This document shows, piece by piece, positions 11,465 to 21,739 of a stretch of DNA of 64,000 bases; the first letter of the stretch is position 1, and each line of letters begins with the position of its first letter. The stretch is from Thermomonospora catenispora. Lineage in GTDB: Bacteria; Actinomycetota; Actinomycetes; Streptosporangiales; Streptosporangiaceae. The notes below the pieces were generated by a model. The model saw only the letters and a program-made list of their open reading frames with translations, did not search any database and was not told where the DNA came from. Position numbers and translations under genes: made by a program. The DNA lies in contig NZ_RRYT01000021.1 of assembly GCF_006363815.1 (NCBI RefSeq), positions 18,572-82,571 on the forward strand, written 5' to 3'.

Positions 11465-11825
11465 GCGGCCTGGGGGGCGACGCGGGCCGCGCATCGGGCC
11501 CGCTCTCCGACGCCGCCGGGCCGCCTGCGCGGCCGGGCGGATCAGCGGCCGTCCCTGTTCGTCGCGAGGCGCCCGGAACTCGACCGACGCCGACCTCCCG
11601 CGGCGTCGCGCCGACGCCCCGCTTGCGGATTTAACAATGCTTTAACGGACGGTTTCTCGGTGCGGGTCGGAACGGTGTCGAATGTCCTGGTCAGTGCGTG
11701 TTTGTCGCAGAGTGGACCGTTCTGTATCGGTGATGATTTGGCAATGCGCTCATTACGGGTGCGACTTATGACCGAAATGTGATGATTCAAGAATTCCCTG
11801 CGTCGACGATCTTGGAGGTGCTTCC
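11465..11825. other. Intergenic region, promoter of the amine oxidase gene
   Basis: 361 bases without a gene. From about 11630 to 11810 the composition drops to noticeably AT-richer DNA (GGATTTAACAATGCTTTAAC, GATGATTTGGCAATGCG), unlike the coding DNA around it. I take it to be an extended promoter/leader for the downstream oxidase but could not define a confident -35/-10 pair. Confidence 0.35.
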
Positions 11826-13433
11826 TTGACGAGAGCACGACGGACGCAGGGACTCACCCGGCGCTCCTTCCTGGCCCGCGTGGGGGCCACCGGAGGCGCG
11901 GGGGCGATGTTCGCCACCATGGGCGCGCTGGGGCTCGCCCCCTCCGCCGAGGCCGCGACCAAGACCCCCTTCCAGCCGCCGCAGCCCTCGGACTTCCGGC
12001 TGCGCGGCCGCGCCGCCGCCAAGGTGCTGGTGCTGGGCGGGGGCGTGGCCGGGCTGACCGTCGCCTACGAGCTGGGCAAGGCCGGCTACGACTGCACCGT
12101 GCTGGAGGCCCGCGACCGGGTGGGCGGGCGCAACCTCACCATGCGGGGCGGGGACAGGCTGGAGGAGATCGGCGGCGCCGCCCAGCGCGCCCGCTTCAGC
12201 GACGGCCAGTACATGAACATGGGGCCGGCCCGCATCGCGCAGTGGATGACCACCATGGACTACTGCCGCGAGCTGGGCGTCCCCCTGGAGGTCTTCGCCA
12301 ACTCCAACGCCGAGGCGCTGATCTACAACGAGTCCTCCGGGATGACCGCCCCGGTCAAGTGGCGCACCGCCAAGGCGGACGTCTACGGCTACATCTCCGA
12401 GCTGCTGGCCAAGGCCACCGACCAGGGCGCGCTCGACCGGCGCCTCACCGAGACCGACAAGGAACGACTGCTGTCGTTCCTGTCGAGCTTCGGAGCGATC
12501 GGCCCCAAGTCCAGCGGCTACGCCTACACCGGCACCGACCGGCGCGGCTACCGGGTCGACCCGGGCGCCGGGGACCAGGCGGGCACCGTGCTGGGGCCGC
12601 CGCCGTCGCTGTCGGAGGTGCTGGCCAGCGGGGTCGGCCGCTCCTTCTCCTTCGAGCTCGGCTACAGCCAGGCCATGCTCATGTTCCAGCCGGTCGGCGG
12701 CATGGACGCCATCCCGCGGGCGCTGGCCAAGGCGGTCGGGCCCGGCCGCATCAAGACCGGCGCCGAGGTCACCAAGATCACCAACCTGGCCGAGGGCGTG
12801 GAGGTCCACTACGTCAAGAACGGCAAGACCCATCTGGCCAAGGCCGACTACGCCGTCGCCGCCCTGCCGCCCAACATCCTGGCCAAGATCCCCCACAACC
12901 TCGGGGCGGGCGTCCAGGCCGCGCTGGAGTACCCCACCGTCGTCTCCGCCGGCAAGCTCGGCATCGAGTACACCCGCCGCTGGTGGGAGCTGGAGGAGAA
13001 CATCTACGGCGGGATCACCAATACCGACCTGGACACCTCGGTGATCTGGTACCCCTCCTACGGCTACGGCACCGAGCGCGGGGTGCTGTTGGCCTACTAC
13101 AACTCCGGCCGCGACGCCCAGACCTACGACCCGCTCACCCACGCCCAGCGCCTGGAGCGGGCGCTGCAGGCGGGCGCCAAGATCCACGGTCCCAAGTTCC
13201 GCAGGGACATCGCCGCCTCCCTCTCGATCGCCTGGCGCCGTCAGCCCCATCTCGAGGGCGCCTGGGTGAGCTGGCCCGCCCGCGGCGCCGAGTACCGGCT
13301 GCTCAACCGGCCCCAGGGCAACGTCTACTTCTGCGGCGACTGGCTCAGCTACGAGATCGCCTGGCAGCACGGGGCGTTCGAGTCGGCCCGCAAGGTCGTC
13401 ACCGAACTGCACCAGCGGGTGCTGAAGTCCTGA
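11826..13433 (+). CDS. Tat-exported flavin monoamine/L-amino-acid oxidase
   Basis: FAD-dependent amine oxidase (535 residues), predicted to be secreted folded through the Tat pathway: TRRSFLARVGA twin-arginine motif, hydrophobic stretch, and an AEA-type cleavage site near residue 43. The FAD Rossmann motif VLVLGGGVAGLTVAYELGKA lies at about 67-86, followed by TVLEARDRVGGRN. C-terminal GNVYFCGDWLSY matches the second FAD-contact motif of the MAO/LAAO fold (tryptophan 2-monooxygenase-like). Likely oxidises an amino acid or amine outside the cell, giving H2O2 and ammonia; the substrate is unknown. The TTG start is supported by GGAGGTG five bases upstream. Confidence 0.88.
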   Translation: MTRARRTQGLTRRSFLARVGATGGAGAMFATMGALGLAPSAEAATKTPFQPPQPSDFRLRGRAAAKVLVLGGGVAGLTVAYELGKAGYDCTVLEARDRVGGRNLTMRGGDRLEEIGGAAQRARFSDGQYMNMGPARIAQWMTTMDYCRELGVPLEVFANSNAEALIYNESSGMTAPVKWRTAKADVYGYISELLAKATDQGALDRRLTETDKERLLSFLSSFGAIGPKSSGYAYTGTDRRGYRVDPGAGDQAGTVLGPPPSLSEVLASGVGRSFSFELGYSQAMLMFQPVGGMDAIPRALAKAVGPGRIKTGAEVTKITNLAEGVEVHYVKNGKTHLAKADYAVAALPPNILAKIPHNLGAGVQAALEYPTVVSAGKLGIEYTRRWWELEENIYGGITNTDLDTSVIWYPSYGYGTERGVLLAYYNSGRDAQTYDPLTHAQRLERALQAGAKIHGPKFRRDIAASLSIAWRRQPHLEGAWVSWPARGAEYRLLNRPQGNVYFCGDWLSYEIAWQHGAFESARKVVTELHQRVLKS

Positions 13434-13444
13434 AGACGGGCCGA

Positions 13445-13457
13445 GCCCCTGCGGGGC
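13445..13457. terminator. Short hairpin between convergent genes
   Basis: GCCCC-tgc-GGGGC, just past the amine-oxidase stop and before the 3' end of the converging lipoprotein gene. Weak but well placed; the rest of this 134-base gap is GC-rich with no other clear feature. Confidence 0.35.
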
Positions 13458-13567
13458 CGCGGCCGCGTCGGCGGCCGGCCCGCCCTCCCGGCGGACCGAA
13501 GAGGCCGCGCCCGGCTCCGGCGGCCTCCGTCGAGGGCGCCTCGGCCGGTCGCCGGCCCGGGCGCCGG

Positions 13568-14905
13568 TCAGAAGCGGATGAACTCCACGACGATGCGGCC
13601 CGCCGGCGCGTCACGGGTGCTGCCGACCACCGCCCAGTCGTCCCCGAGCCCGTGCAGCCAGCCGGGGAACCGGCCCAGGAGCCGGCCGTCCGCGACGCGG
13701 TACACCAGCACGTGAGGGGAGCCGCCCTCGGCGCCGGTGACGGCCACGAGACCGTGGGTGACCATGGTCCTCCAGCTCGCCGACGAGTGCTCCAGCCCCG
13801 GATCGGGGGCGGTCCACCGGGTGCGTCCGGTCGCGAAGTCCAGCAGCGCCAGCTCACCGCGATCGCCCTGGTCGCGGATCAGGACGGAGCGGCCGTCGCC
13901 GTCGAGCGGCATCCCGGGCCGGTCGGCACGCCAGACGGTCCTCCCCGTCCTCAGGTCGAACAGTTGCGGGCGTCCGTCCTCGGTGGAGGCGATGACGCGG
14001 CCGTCCGCGCCGATGAACTCCATGCCCGCGCTCAGAGGGGCGAGGAACTTCTCGCACTCTCCGTCGGAGCCGCGGTGGCTGAAGACCTTCCGCGTCCACA
14101 TGCGGCGACCGGATTCCGCGTCGACCGCCTGGACGGTGACGGTGCAGCGCTCGTCCCCTTCGGGGGGATCGTGATCGGTCGAGATCAGCGTTCGCCCGAC
14201 CACGAGCTGGTGCCAGCCGAGCTCTTCGGCCCGGCCGGGCGCCGGGCGTCCGGTCCGGGTGTCGCGCACGCCCCACAGGGAGGGGCTCTTGCGATCCTTC
14301 GGGCGCCAGCCGAGCCCGGCCGAGGTCGGGACGTAGTCGCCGGTCGGCGCGGCGAGCGGGGCGCGCACTCCGATCCTGTCGTCGGGGAACGAGGACTCCG
14401 CGGGGACCGTCCAGCGGACCTCGCCGGTGCGCGGTTCGTGCCGGGTCGTGGCGCACTTCTCCGCGGCGTCGCACGCGCTGACGAAGATCGCGTCCTGGGT
14501 GACCAGCAGGCTGCGCGCGGACTCCCCGCGCCACAGGGTCCGGCCGGTCGCGGGGTCGATGACCGTGAACGGGCCCTTCCCGTCCGGGTCGTCCTTCCGC
14601 CAGTCCACGATCACCTCGTCGGTGACGCGCCGCACGTGCTTGTCGCCGGACGGCGAACGCCACAGCCGCCGGCCGGTGGCGACGTCCAGACCCATCACCG
14701 CCTCGTCGGTCAGGACCACCGCGACCCGGCCGACGACCACCGTCCTGTTGAGCCCGGCGGGCGTCTGCGCCGACCATTGCGGCGCCGGCCCCGCCCGCTT
14801 CGGCGTCGGCGGGTCGTCCGGCGGGAAGAGACCCGACGTGCAGGCGGCGAGGGACGAGACGGCCGTGATCGCCGCGCCGATGCGCAATCCGGTGGACAGG
14901 CCCAT
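13568..14905 (-). CDS. PQQ-like beta-propeller lipoprotein
   Basis: Membrane-anchored extracytoplasmic propeller protein of 445 residues. The signal peptide ends with lipobox SLAAC at about residue 22, followed by a Pro-rich linker. Repeated PQQ-type blades are visible: GLDVATGRRLWRSPSG, VIDPATGRTLWRG, TRHEPRTGEVRWTV, AVDAESGRRMWTRK, LFDLRTGRTVWRAD and LLDFATGRTRWTA. Paired Cys residues (CDAAEKC, CT...CEKF) may form disulfides. No catalytic site can be assigned, so a binding or sensing function is more likely than dehydrogenase activity. It is divergent from dnaG across 74 bases. Confidence 0.85.
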   Translation of the reverse strand: MGLSTGLRIGAAITAVSSLAACTSGLFPPDDPPTPKRAGPAPQWSAQTPAGLNRTVVVGRVAVVLTDEAVMGLDVATGRRLWRSPSGDKHVRRVTDEVIVDWRKDDPDGKGPFTVIDPATGRTLWRGESARSLLVTQDAIFVSACDAAEKCATTRHEPRTGEVRWTVPAESSFPDDRIGVRAPLAAPTGDYVPTSAGLGWRPKDRKSPSLWGVRDTRTGRPAPGRAEELGWHQLVVGRTLISTDHDPPEGDERCTVTVQAVDAESGRRMWTRKVFSHRGSDGECEKFLAPLSAGMEFIGADGRVIASTEDGRPQLFDLRTGRTVWRADRPGMPLDGDGRSVLIRDQGDRGELALLDFATGRTRWTAPDPGLEHSSASWRTMVTHGLVAVTGAEGGSPHVLVYRVADGRLLGRFPGWLHGLGDDWAVVGSTRDAPAGRIVVEFIRF

Positions 14906-14967
14906 GATCCGTATTGTCTCGGGGCGCTCCGGGCCCGGACGGGAGGGGACGGCGGCCGGAGCGGGAT

Positions 14968-14973
14968 TAGACT
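14968..14973 (+). promoter_or_regulatory. Leaderless-type -10 box before dnaG
   Basis: The stretch TAGACT lies six bases before the dnaG GTG. No ribosome site lies between, so the transcript probably starts at or next to the codon. Confidence 0.45.
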
Positions 14974-14979
14974 CGCGGC

Positions 14980-16872
14980 GTGGCAGGCCGGATTCGCAAC
15001 GAGGACATCGCGCTCGTCCGTGAGCGGTCGCCGATCGCCGACGTGGTGGGGGAGTACCTCCAGCTGCGCAACGCGGGTGGAGGCGACCTGAAGGGGTTGT
15101 GCCCCTTCCACGATGAGAAGACGCCGTCGTTCAACGTGACCCCCTCGCGGGGGCTGTACTGGTGCTTCGGCTGCGGTGAGGGCGGGGACGTCATCACCTT
15201 CGTGCAGAAGATGGAGCACCTGACCTTCACCGAGGCGGTGCAGCGGCTCGCCGCCAGGGCCGGCGTCGAGCTGCACTACGAGGAGGGCGGCTACGCTCCT
15301 CGCCGCCGGGACGGGCAGCGCGCCCGCCTGGTGGAGGCGCATCGGATCGCCGCGGAGTTCTACGCCGAGCAGCTGGCCTCCGACGAGGCGCTGATCGGAC
15401 GGCGGTTCCTCGCCGAGCGCGGCTTCGACGCCTCGCACGCCGAGCACTTCGGGGTCGGCTACGCCCCCCGCGGCTGGGAGACGCTGGTCCGGCACCTGCG
15501 CGGGCGCGGATTCACCGACCAGGAGCTGATCACGGCCGGGCTGGCGCGGGAGGGCCGCCGGGGGCCGGTGGACCGGTTCCGGGGACGGCTGGTGTGGCCG
15601 ATCCGGGACATGACCGGGGACGTGATCGGGTTCGGCGCCCGCAGGCTCTACGACAACGACGACGGCCCCAAGTACCTCAACACCCCCGAGACGCCGCTGT
15701 TCAAGAAGGGCTCGGTGCTGTACGGGGCGGACCTGGCCAAGAAGGAGATGGCCCGGCGTCGCCAGGCGGTGATCGTCGAGGGCTACACCGACGTGATGGC
15801 CTGTCATCTGGCCGGGGTGCCGACCGCGGTGGCGACCTGCGGGACCTCGTTCGGCGAGGAGCACGCCAAGCTGCTGCGCCGGTTGCTGATGGACCAGCCG
15901 GACGCCCGTGCCGAGATCATCTTCACCTTCGACGGGGACGCCGCCGGGCGGCGCGCCGCGCTGCGCGCCTACGAGCAGGACCAGCGGTTCGCCGCGCAGA
16001 CCTTCGTGGCGGTGCAGCCGGACGGCCTGGACCCCTGTGAGCTGCGGCTCAAGCACGGCGACGCGGCGGTGCGCGACCTGATCGCCTCGCGGACCCAGCT
16101 GTTCGAGTTCGTCATCCGCGCCACCATCGAGCGGTACGACGTCAGCACCAACGAGGGGCGGCTGGCCGCGCTGGACGCCGCCGCCCCGGTGGTGGCGGGG
16201 ATCAAGGACGCCGGCCTGCGCAAGATGTACGCCGCCAGCCTGGACCGCTGGCTGGGGATCATGGACGAGGAGCTGGTGCTGCGCCGGGTCCGCGAACAGG
16301 GGATGCGCGGCCGCGCCGCGGACGGACGGCCGGTGCGGGTCACCGGCGGGCGGCCGGACGCCGGGCGTCCGGCGGCCGGCGGGCGGTCCGGGCACGATCT
16401 GAGCGACCCGGACGTGCGCCGCGAGTGGGAGCTGCTGAAGTTCGCCGTGCAGCGCCCGGCGATCGTCGGCCCGGCGTTCGACGAGCTGCCGGCCGCGGCG
16501 TTCACCGCACCGCCGCACGCGGCGGTTCGGGAGCTGATCGCACAGGTCGGCGGGGTGGCCTCGGCCGGCGGGACGGATTGGGCGGTGCGGCTGCGCGAGG
16601 CCGCTCCGAACGAGCAGATCGCCGGCCTGGTCACCCGGCTGGCGGTGGAACCGCTCCACTTCACCGGCGAAACGGACGACCGATATGCGGCCGAGTTGCT
16701 CGCCCGGATCGCAGAACGCCAGCTCACGAGCGAGATCGCAGCTCTCAAGGTCAAACTGGAACGGCTGAATCCGGTCGAGCATCCGGAGGACTACGCCCGG
16801 CTGTTCGGGGATCTGGTGGCGCTTGAGCAGCGCAGACGCGTGATGCGGGAGCGTGCTCTCGGGGCCCCATAG
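14980..16872 (+). CDS. dnaG: DNA primase
   Basis: Synthesises RNA primers at the replication fork with the DnaB helicase. The 630 residues cover all three parts. The N-terminal CHC2 zinc finger has Cys41, His44, Cys62 and Cys65 (CPFH...WCFGC). The central catalytic core includes the TOPRIM domain, with the glutamate in VIVEGYTDVMA near residue 265 and the metal-binding Asp in FTFDGDAAGRRAALRA. The C-terminal helicase-binding helical region runs from about 430. Start GTG (VAGRIRNEDI) matches the conserved primase N-terminus. The sigma-factor gene follows 41 bases later on the same strand. Confidence 0.97.
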   Translation: MAGRIRNEDIALVRERSPIADVVGEYLQLRNAGGGDLKGLCPFHDEKTPSFNVTPSRGLYWCFGCGEGGDVITFVQKMEHLTFTEAVQRLAARAGVELHYEEGGYAPRRRDGQRARLVEAHRIAAEFYAEQLASDEALIGRRFLAERGFDASHAEHFGVGYAPRGWETLVRHLRGRGFTDQELITAGLAREGRRGPVDRFRGRLVWPIRDMTGDVIGFGARRLYDNDDGPKYLNTPETPLFKKGSVLYGADLAKKEMARRRQAVIVEGYTDVMACHLAGVPTAVATCGTSFGEEHAKLLRRLLMDQPDARAEIIFTFDGDAAGRRAALRAYEQDQRFAAQTFVAVQPDGLDPCELRLKHGDAAVRDLIASRTQLFEFVIRATIERYDVSTNEGRLAALDAAAPVVAGIKDAGLRKMYAASLDRWLGIMDEELVLRRVREQGMRGRAADGRPVRVTGGRPDAGRPAAGGRSGHDLSDPDVRREWELLKFAVQRPAIVGPAFDELPAAAFTAPPHAAVRELIAQVGGVASAGGTDWAVRLREAAPNEQIAGLVTRLAVEPLHFTGETDDRYAAELLARIAERQLTSEIAALKVKLERLNPVEHPEDYARLFGDLVALEQRRRVMRERALGAP

Positions 16873-16913
16873 CACACTTTCTGTGAAATTGGGTGCTGTG
16901 ATCTAGGCCTCGC

Positions 16914-18089
<1,176 letters not shown>

Positions 18090-18092
18090 CGC

Positions 18093-18159
18093 CCGGCCGC
18101 AGATTCAGGTCGGGCGACCGCGGGCGCGAGGCGGTCGCCCGACCTGTTCCTGCGGCCGG
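18093..18159 (+). terminator. Very long terminator hairpin after the sigma gene
   Basis: Outer 10-bp stem CCGGCCGCAG (18093-18102)/CTGCGGCCGG (18150-18159), a symmetric 3x3 internal loop, then a perfect 16-bp inner stem (18106-18121 with 18131-18146) and a 9-base loop. It begins three bases after the stop codon. Confidence 0.75.
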
Positions 18160-18414
18160 CTCGGACCTCGCGTCGCCCGCGACGGCGGACGCCGCGGCCC
18201 GCGCCGCGGGCGGCGCGCGGGAGCGGGGCCGCGGACGCCCGTGCGCCGGCGGCGCCGGGGACGACGGGGACGACGGCGCCGGAGACGGTGAGGACCCGGA
18301 GACGGTGGGGAGCCGGCGGTGAGAGCCGCGCACCGAGGGGCGCCGGTGGGGGCCGATGGGGCGTCTGGACCGGTGGAAGAGGTCGTTACCGGGGCATAAC
18401 CCCCGTTCGTCGTC
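18160..18414. other. Gene-free spacer before ybjQ-like gene
   Basis: Extremely GC-rich DNA with a short direct repeat GGAGACGGTG (near 18281 and 18298) and no plausible gene; it ends at the promoter box of the next gene. Confidence 0.4.
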
Positions 18415-18420
18415 TACGGT
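18415..18420 (+). promoter_or_regulatory. Leaderless-type -10 box before ybjQ-like gene
   Basis: TACGGT lies six bases upstream of the ATG at 18427. Confidence 0.45.
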
Positions 18421-18426
18421 GGGGTC

Positions 18427-18921
18427 ATGCTGATCGTCACGACTGATGGCCTGCCGGGATATGAGATCCGCAGGGTGCTCGGCGAGGTGTTCGGGGTCGC
18501 CGTCCAGACCGATCAGGGCACCGCGCCCCCGGCGGGGAGCTCCCCCAGCAGCGGGACCTTTCGGGTGACCGGCGAGCAGCCGGCCCTCGGCCTGTCCCGG
18601 GCCCGCCGGGAGGCCGTGCAGCGGCTCGCCGAGGAGGCACGCCGGATGGGGGCCACCGCGGTGGTGGGGATGACCTTCGACAACGCCTTCGTCAGCAGCG
18701 GCTCCGGACGCGGCGGCCACGAGGTCTGCGCCTACGGCACCGCCGTCGTCGCCGAGCCCGTCGCCCCCCAGGCCCGGCACCACTCCTCCGACGGTTACGC
18801 CAAGCCCGCCGCCCCCCAGCCTCAGCCCCAGCCGGTCCACCCGTACGCCGATCAGCCCGGCCGCCCGCCCATGGTCGCCCGCAACCTCACCATCGGCCTG
18901 CACAACGAGAGCCCGCGCTGA
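18427..18921 (+). CDS. YbjQ-family (DUF74) heavy-metal-binding-like protein
   Basis: Small cytoplasmic protein (164 residues) of the YbjQ/DUF74 family, pentameric dodecin-like folds of unknown function sometimes annotated as putative heavy-metal binders. It begins with the family pattern VTTDGLPGYEIRRVLGEVFG and continues with SRARREAVQRLAEEARRMGA then TAVVGMTFDN. A Ser/Gly/Pro insertion (QGTAPPAGSSPSSGTFR) follows the first strand, and a Pro/Gln-rich tail (KPAAPQPQPQPVHPYADQP) extends the C-terminus beyond the usual roughly 105 residues. Lying at the edge of the ter stress island, it may belong functionally with it (inference). Confidence 0.8.
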   Translation: MLIVTTDGLPGYEIRRVLGEVFGVAVQTDQGTAPPAGSSPSSGTFRVTGEQPALGLSRARREAVQRLAEEARRMGATAVVGMTFDNAFVSSGSGRGGHEVCAYGTAVVAEPVAPQARHHSSDGYAKPAAPQPQPQPVHPYADQPGRPPMVARNLTIGLHNESPR

Positions 18922-18993
18922 GCCGCGCGGAGAGCGCGGAGAGGACGCCCGCCGCATCCGCGCGGGCTGCGGACGCGCGCCGCCGCGCGCTCC

Positions 18994-20259
18994 TCAGCCG
19001 TTGTGACGGCGGGCCAGCTCGGCCCGGACCTGGGCCACGACGTCCTTGGCGGCCGTTGTGACGGACTCCAGTTCCCGCAGGTAGGACCAGTAGTCGGGGT
19101 GGGGGCCGGTGAGCCGGCGCGGGGCGGCCTCCAGCCGCTCGGCCAGGGCGTCCAGAGCGCCGGCGTGGCGGGAGGAGAACTCCGGGCCGGCGTTGACGAC
19201 GAAGCGCTGGGCGTCGCGGACGACGAAGCGTGCGGCCTCGGCGGGGGCGCCGGGGTCGGCTGCGGTGGCGTTCAGCTCCTCGAGGCGATCGGTGACCTGA
19301 CGGGCGCGGCGGTCGGCGGCGGTCAGCTCGGTGCGGGCGGCGGTCACGGCGTGGCGGGCCTGGCGCCACTCGCCGCGGGCGGCGTGCCCTTCGGCCTCGG
19401 CGATCCGCTCCCGGGCCCGGGCGACGCCCTCCTCGATGGCCTCGGGGGCGTTCTTGAGGTCCTCCCAGCAGGCCAGCGAATAACCGCGCAGCAGGGCGCG
19501 CATCGCGGCGCGGACCGGCTCGACGCGGCCGGCCACGGCCTCGGCCCTCGTGCGCACGGAGGCCAGCGCGTTGCGGACCTTCTCGGCCTCCTTGGGCAGC
19601 TCCTCGGCCTGCTCGCGGGCGCGTTCGGCGCCGTTGCGGACCTCGTCGGCGGCCTGCAGCGCACCCGCCAGACCCAGCCCGCCCAGCCCGGCGGAGGACA
19701 GCCGCTCCAGCGTCTTCCGGGCCCGCGTCAGCTCGGCCTCGGGGTCGGTGACGTCCCAGCCCTCCGCACGGGCCCGCTCGACGGCGGTCTCGGCCGCGGC
19801 GACGGCCTCCCGGGCGGCGTTCAGCCTGGGCGGCAGCCGCTCCAGCGCGGCCTCCAGACCGGCCATGCGGTCGGCCAGGCGGGCGGCGAAGCCGTTCAGC
19901 TCGGCGGTGACCTTGTCCAGGCCCTCGGCGGCCGACTCCAGGGCGCGGCGGGCGGCCCGGTACTCGGCGGCCGAGCGGTCCGGGTCGTCCAGGTCGTGGG
20001 AGTCCAGCACGGCGATGTAGGCGGCGGCGGTGGCGTCGGCGCGCTCCTTCAGCGCCGCCATCTCCCGCCGGGCGGAGGCGCCGGCGGCGGGGTCCAGATC
20101 GGCGAACAGGGTGACCCGTCCCTCGACGTACCGTTGCGCCTGATCCATGTCGTAGAACGCGGTGGCGGCCCGTTCCCGGGCGGCGACCGCCGCGTTCCGC
20201 GCGGCCTCGACCGATCCGCCGCGGCGTCCGCGGCGGCTCCGATCACCTGCTCCCCACAA
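18994..20259 (-). CDS. Long coiled-coil protein next to ter genes
   Basis: Hypothetical 421-residue protein made almost entirely of Ala/Glu/Arg-rich heptads (for example LERLPPRLNAAREAVAAAET, ERAREQAEELPKEAEKVRNA), predicted long alpha-helical coiled coil with no membrane segment or catalytic motif. It is transcribed divergently from the first terD gene, sharing the 221-base intergenic region; proteins of this kind often accompany terD genes in actinobacteria, suggesting a scaffold for TerD assemblies (inference). The C-terminus (PHPDYWSYLRELESVTTAAK) is less repetitive and may be a small folded domain. TTG start chosen because GGCGGAG precedes it by about five bases; the start is uncertain. 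Confidence 0.7.
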   Translation of the reverse strand: MWGAGDRSRRGRRGGSVEAARNAAVAARERAATAFYDMDQAQRYVEGRVTLFADLDPAAGASARREMAALKERADATAAAYIAVLDSHDLDDPDRSAAEYRAARRALESAAEGLDKVTAELNGFAARLADRMAGLEAALERLPPRLNAAREAVAAAETAVERARAEGWDVTDPEAELTRARKTLERLSSAGLGGLGLAGALQAADEVRNGAERAREQAEELPKEAEKVRNALASVRTRAEAVAGRVEPVRAAMRALLRGYSLACWEDLKNAPEAIEEGVARARERIAEAEGHAARGEWRQARHAVTAARTELTAADRRARQVTDRLEELNATAADPGAPAEAARFVVRDAQRFVVNAGPEFSSRHAGALDALAERLEAAPRRLTGPHPDYWSYLRELESVTTAAKDVVAQVRAELARRHNG

Positions 20260-20417
20260 AGCGACTCCGCCGTTCCGCCGTGCCGACCGACGCGGGAGCG
20301 CTCCGCGCGCCCCGCGTCCCCGTCCGTTCCCCAGTGTGGCCTACTCCGGACATCGGGTTCACCGTCGGGAGGCGTCGGGATCTCGTTCTCGGGGCCGACG
20401 AAAGGGGCGGGAACGGA

Positions 20418-20452
20418 TAGCATCGGCCCGACGTCATTACGAGTGACGTCGG
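20418..20452 (+). promoter_or_regulatory. Promoter and palindrome upstream of ter genes
   Basis: TAGCAT (20418-20423) is a -10-like box. Just downstream, CCGACGTCA (20428-20436)-ttacgag-TGACGTCGG (20444-20452) forms a perfect 9+7+9 inverted repeat that overlaps the expected transcription start or early leader. It is positioned to act as a repressor operator or 5'-UTR hairpin for the ter operon, and it shares ACGTCA/TGACGT half-sites with the repeat upstream of dgt. Confidence 0.45.
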
Positions 20453-20480
20453 CCGAGAGAAGAGCGATCATGGAGGCACT

Positions 20481-21056
20481 GTGGGTGTCAGTCTGAGCAA
20501 GGGCGGCAACGTCTCGCTCACCAAACAGGCGCCGGGACTGACCGCGGTCACCGTGGGGCTCGGGTGGGACGTGCGGACCACCACGGGCGCCGACTTCGAC
20601 CTCGACGCCTCCGCGATCGTGGTGGACGCCGGCGGCAAGGTGCTGTCGGACCAGCACTTCGTGTTCTTCAACAACCTGCGCACCCCCGACGGGGCCGTGG
20701 AGCACTCGGGGGACAACCTGACCGGCGTCGGCGAGGGCGATGACGAGCAGATCAAGGTGAACCTGGCCGGGATGCCCGCCGAGGCGCAGCGGGTGGTGTT
20801 CGCGGTGTCGATCTACGAGGCCGACAAGCGCGGGCAGAACTTCGGCCAGGTCCGCAACGCCTTCATCCGCGTCGTCAACCAGGCCGACGGCAGCGAGCTG
20901 GCCCGCTACGACCTGACCGAGGACGCCTCCACCGAGACCGCCATGGTCTTCGGCGAGCTGTACCGCAACGGTGCGGAGTGGAAGTTCCGGGCCGTCGGCC
21001 AGGGTTACGCCTCCGGGCTGGCCGGGATCGCCATGGACTTCGGGGTCAACGTCTGA
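20481..21056 (+). CDS. terD: TerD family protein (copy 1)
   Basis: TerD-type calcium-binding beta-sandwich protein (191 residues), cytoplasmic or membrane-associated, part of the tellurite/general stress (Ter) system. Hallmarks: the start [15 protein letters not shown], the acidic calcium sites [12 protein letters not shown] and [16 protein letters not shown], then [20 protein letters not shown] and the closing [13 protein letters not shown]. The GTG start has GGAGG four bases upstream. About four-fifths identical by eye to the next gene, so this is a tandem duplication. Followed 69 bases later by copy 2 and probably co-transcribed. Confidence 0.95.
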   Translation: MGVSLSKGGNVSLTKQAPGLTAVTVGLGWDVRTTTGADFDLDASAIVVDAGGKVLSDQHFVFFNNLRTPDGAVEHSGDNLTGVGEGDDEQIKVNLAGMPAEAQRVVFAVSIYEADKRGQNFGQVRNAFIRVVNQADGSELARYDLTEDASTETAMVFGELYRNGAEWKFRAVGQGYASGLAGIAMDFGVNV

Positions 21057-21125
21057 CGACCCGCGGTATCGGGGGGCATCTCACAGCACTGCCGACAAAT
21101 CGAACGGAGTAGGAGCGACCCGATC

Positions 21126-21704
21126 ATGGGAGTTTCCCTCGCCAAAGGCGGCAACGTCTCGCTGACCAAGGCCGCGCCCAACCTGACCGCCGTCGCCGTG
21201 GGCCTGGGCTGGGACGTGCGCACCACCACCGGCGCCGACTTCGACCTGGACGCCTCGGCGCTGATGCTGGGAGCCAACGGCAAGGTCCTGTCGGACCAGC
21301 ACTTCGTGTTCTTCAACAACCTGCGCAGCCCGGACGGCTCGGTCGAGCACACCGGCGACAACCTCACCGGTGAAGGGGAGGGCGACGACGAGGTCATCAA
21401 CGTGGACCTGACCCGGGTTCCGCCCCAGTGCGAGCGGATCGTCTTCCCGGTGTCGATCTACGAGGCCGACAAGCGCGGCCAGAGCTTCGGCCAGGTCCGC
21501 AACGCCTACATCCGCATCGTCAACCGCACCGACGGCAGCGAGCTGGCCCGCTTCGACCTGACCGAGGACGCCTCGACGGAGACCGCGATGGTCTTCGGCG
21601 AGCTGTACCGCTACAACAACGAGTGGAAGTTCCGGGCGATCGGCCAGGGCTACGCCTCCGGGCTGGCCGGGATCGCCATGGACTTCGGCGTCAACGTCGG
21701 CTGA
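21126..21704 (+). CDS. terD: TerD family protein (copy 2)
   Basis: Second TerD-type calcium-binding stress protein, 192 residues. The same signature segments occur as in copy 1 ([60 protein letters not shown]). Calcium ligands in both acidic clusters are intact, so it should be functional. Differences concentrate in the central strand ([12 protein letters not shown] against [12 protein letters not shown]), hinting at different partners. The DUF475/TerC-like membrane gene starts only 35 bases further on, so these three are likely one transcript. Confidence 0.95.
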   Translation: MGVSLAKGGNVSLTKAAPNLTAVAVGLGWDVRTTTGADFDLDASALMLGANGKVLSDQHFVFFNNLRSPDGSVEHTGDNLTGEGEGDDEVINVDLTRVPPQCERIVFPVSIYEADKRGQSFGQVRNAYIRIVNRTDGSELARFDLTEDASTETAMVFGELYRYNNEWKFRAIGQGYASGLAGIAMDFGVNVG

Positions 21705-21739
21705 TGCGTTGACGTTCCCCGCCTAGCAGAGACACATCC

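Noticed and set aside
12242..15091. Plus-strand open frame of 949 codons spanning the oxidase and lipoprotein genes
   Set aside because: Shadow frame crossing two well-supported genes on different strands.
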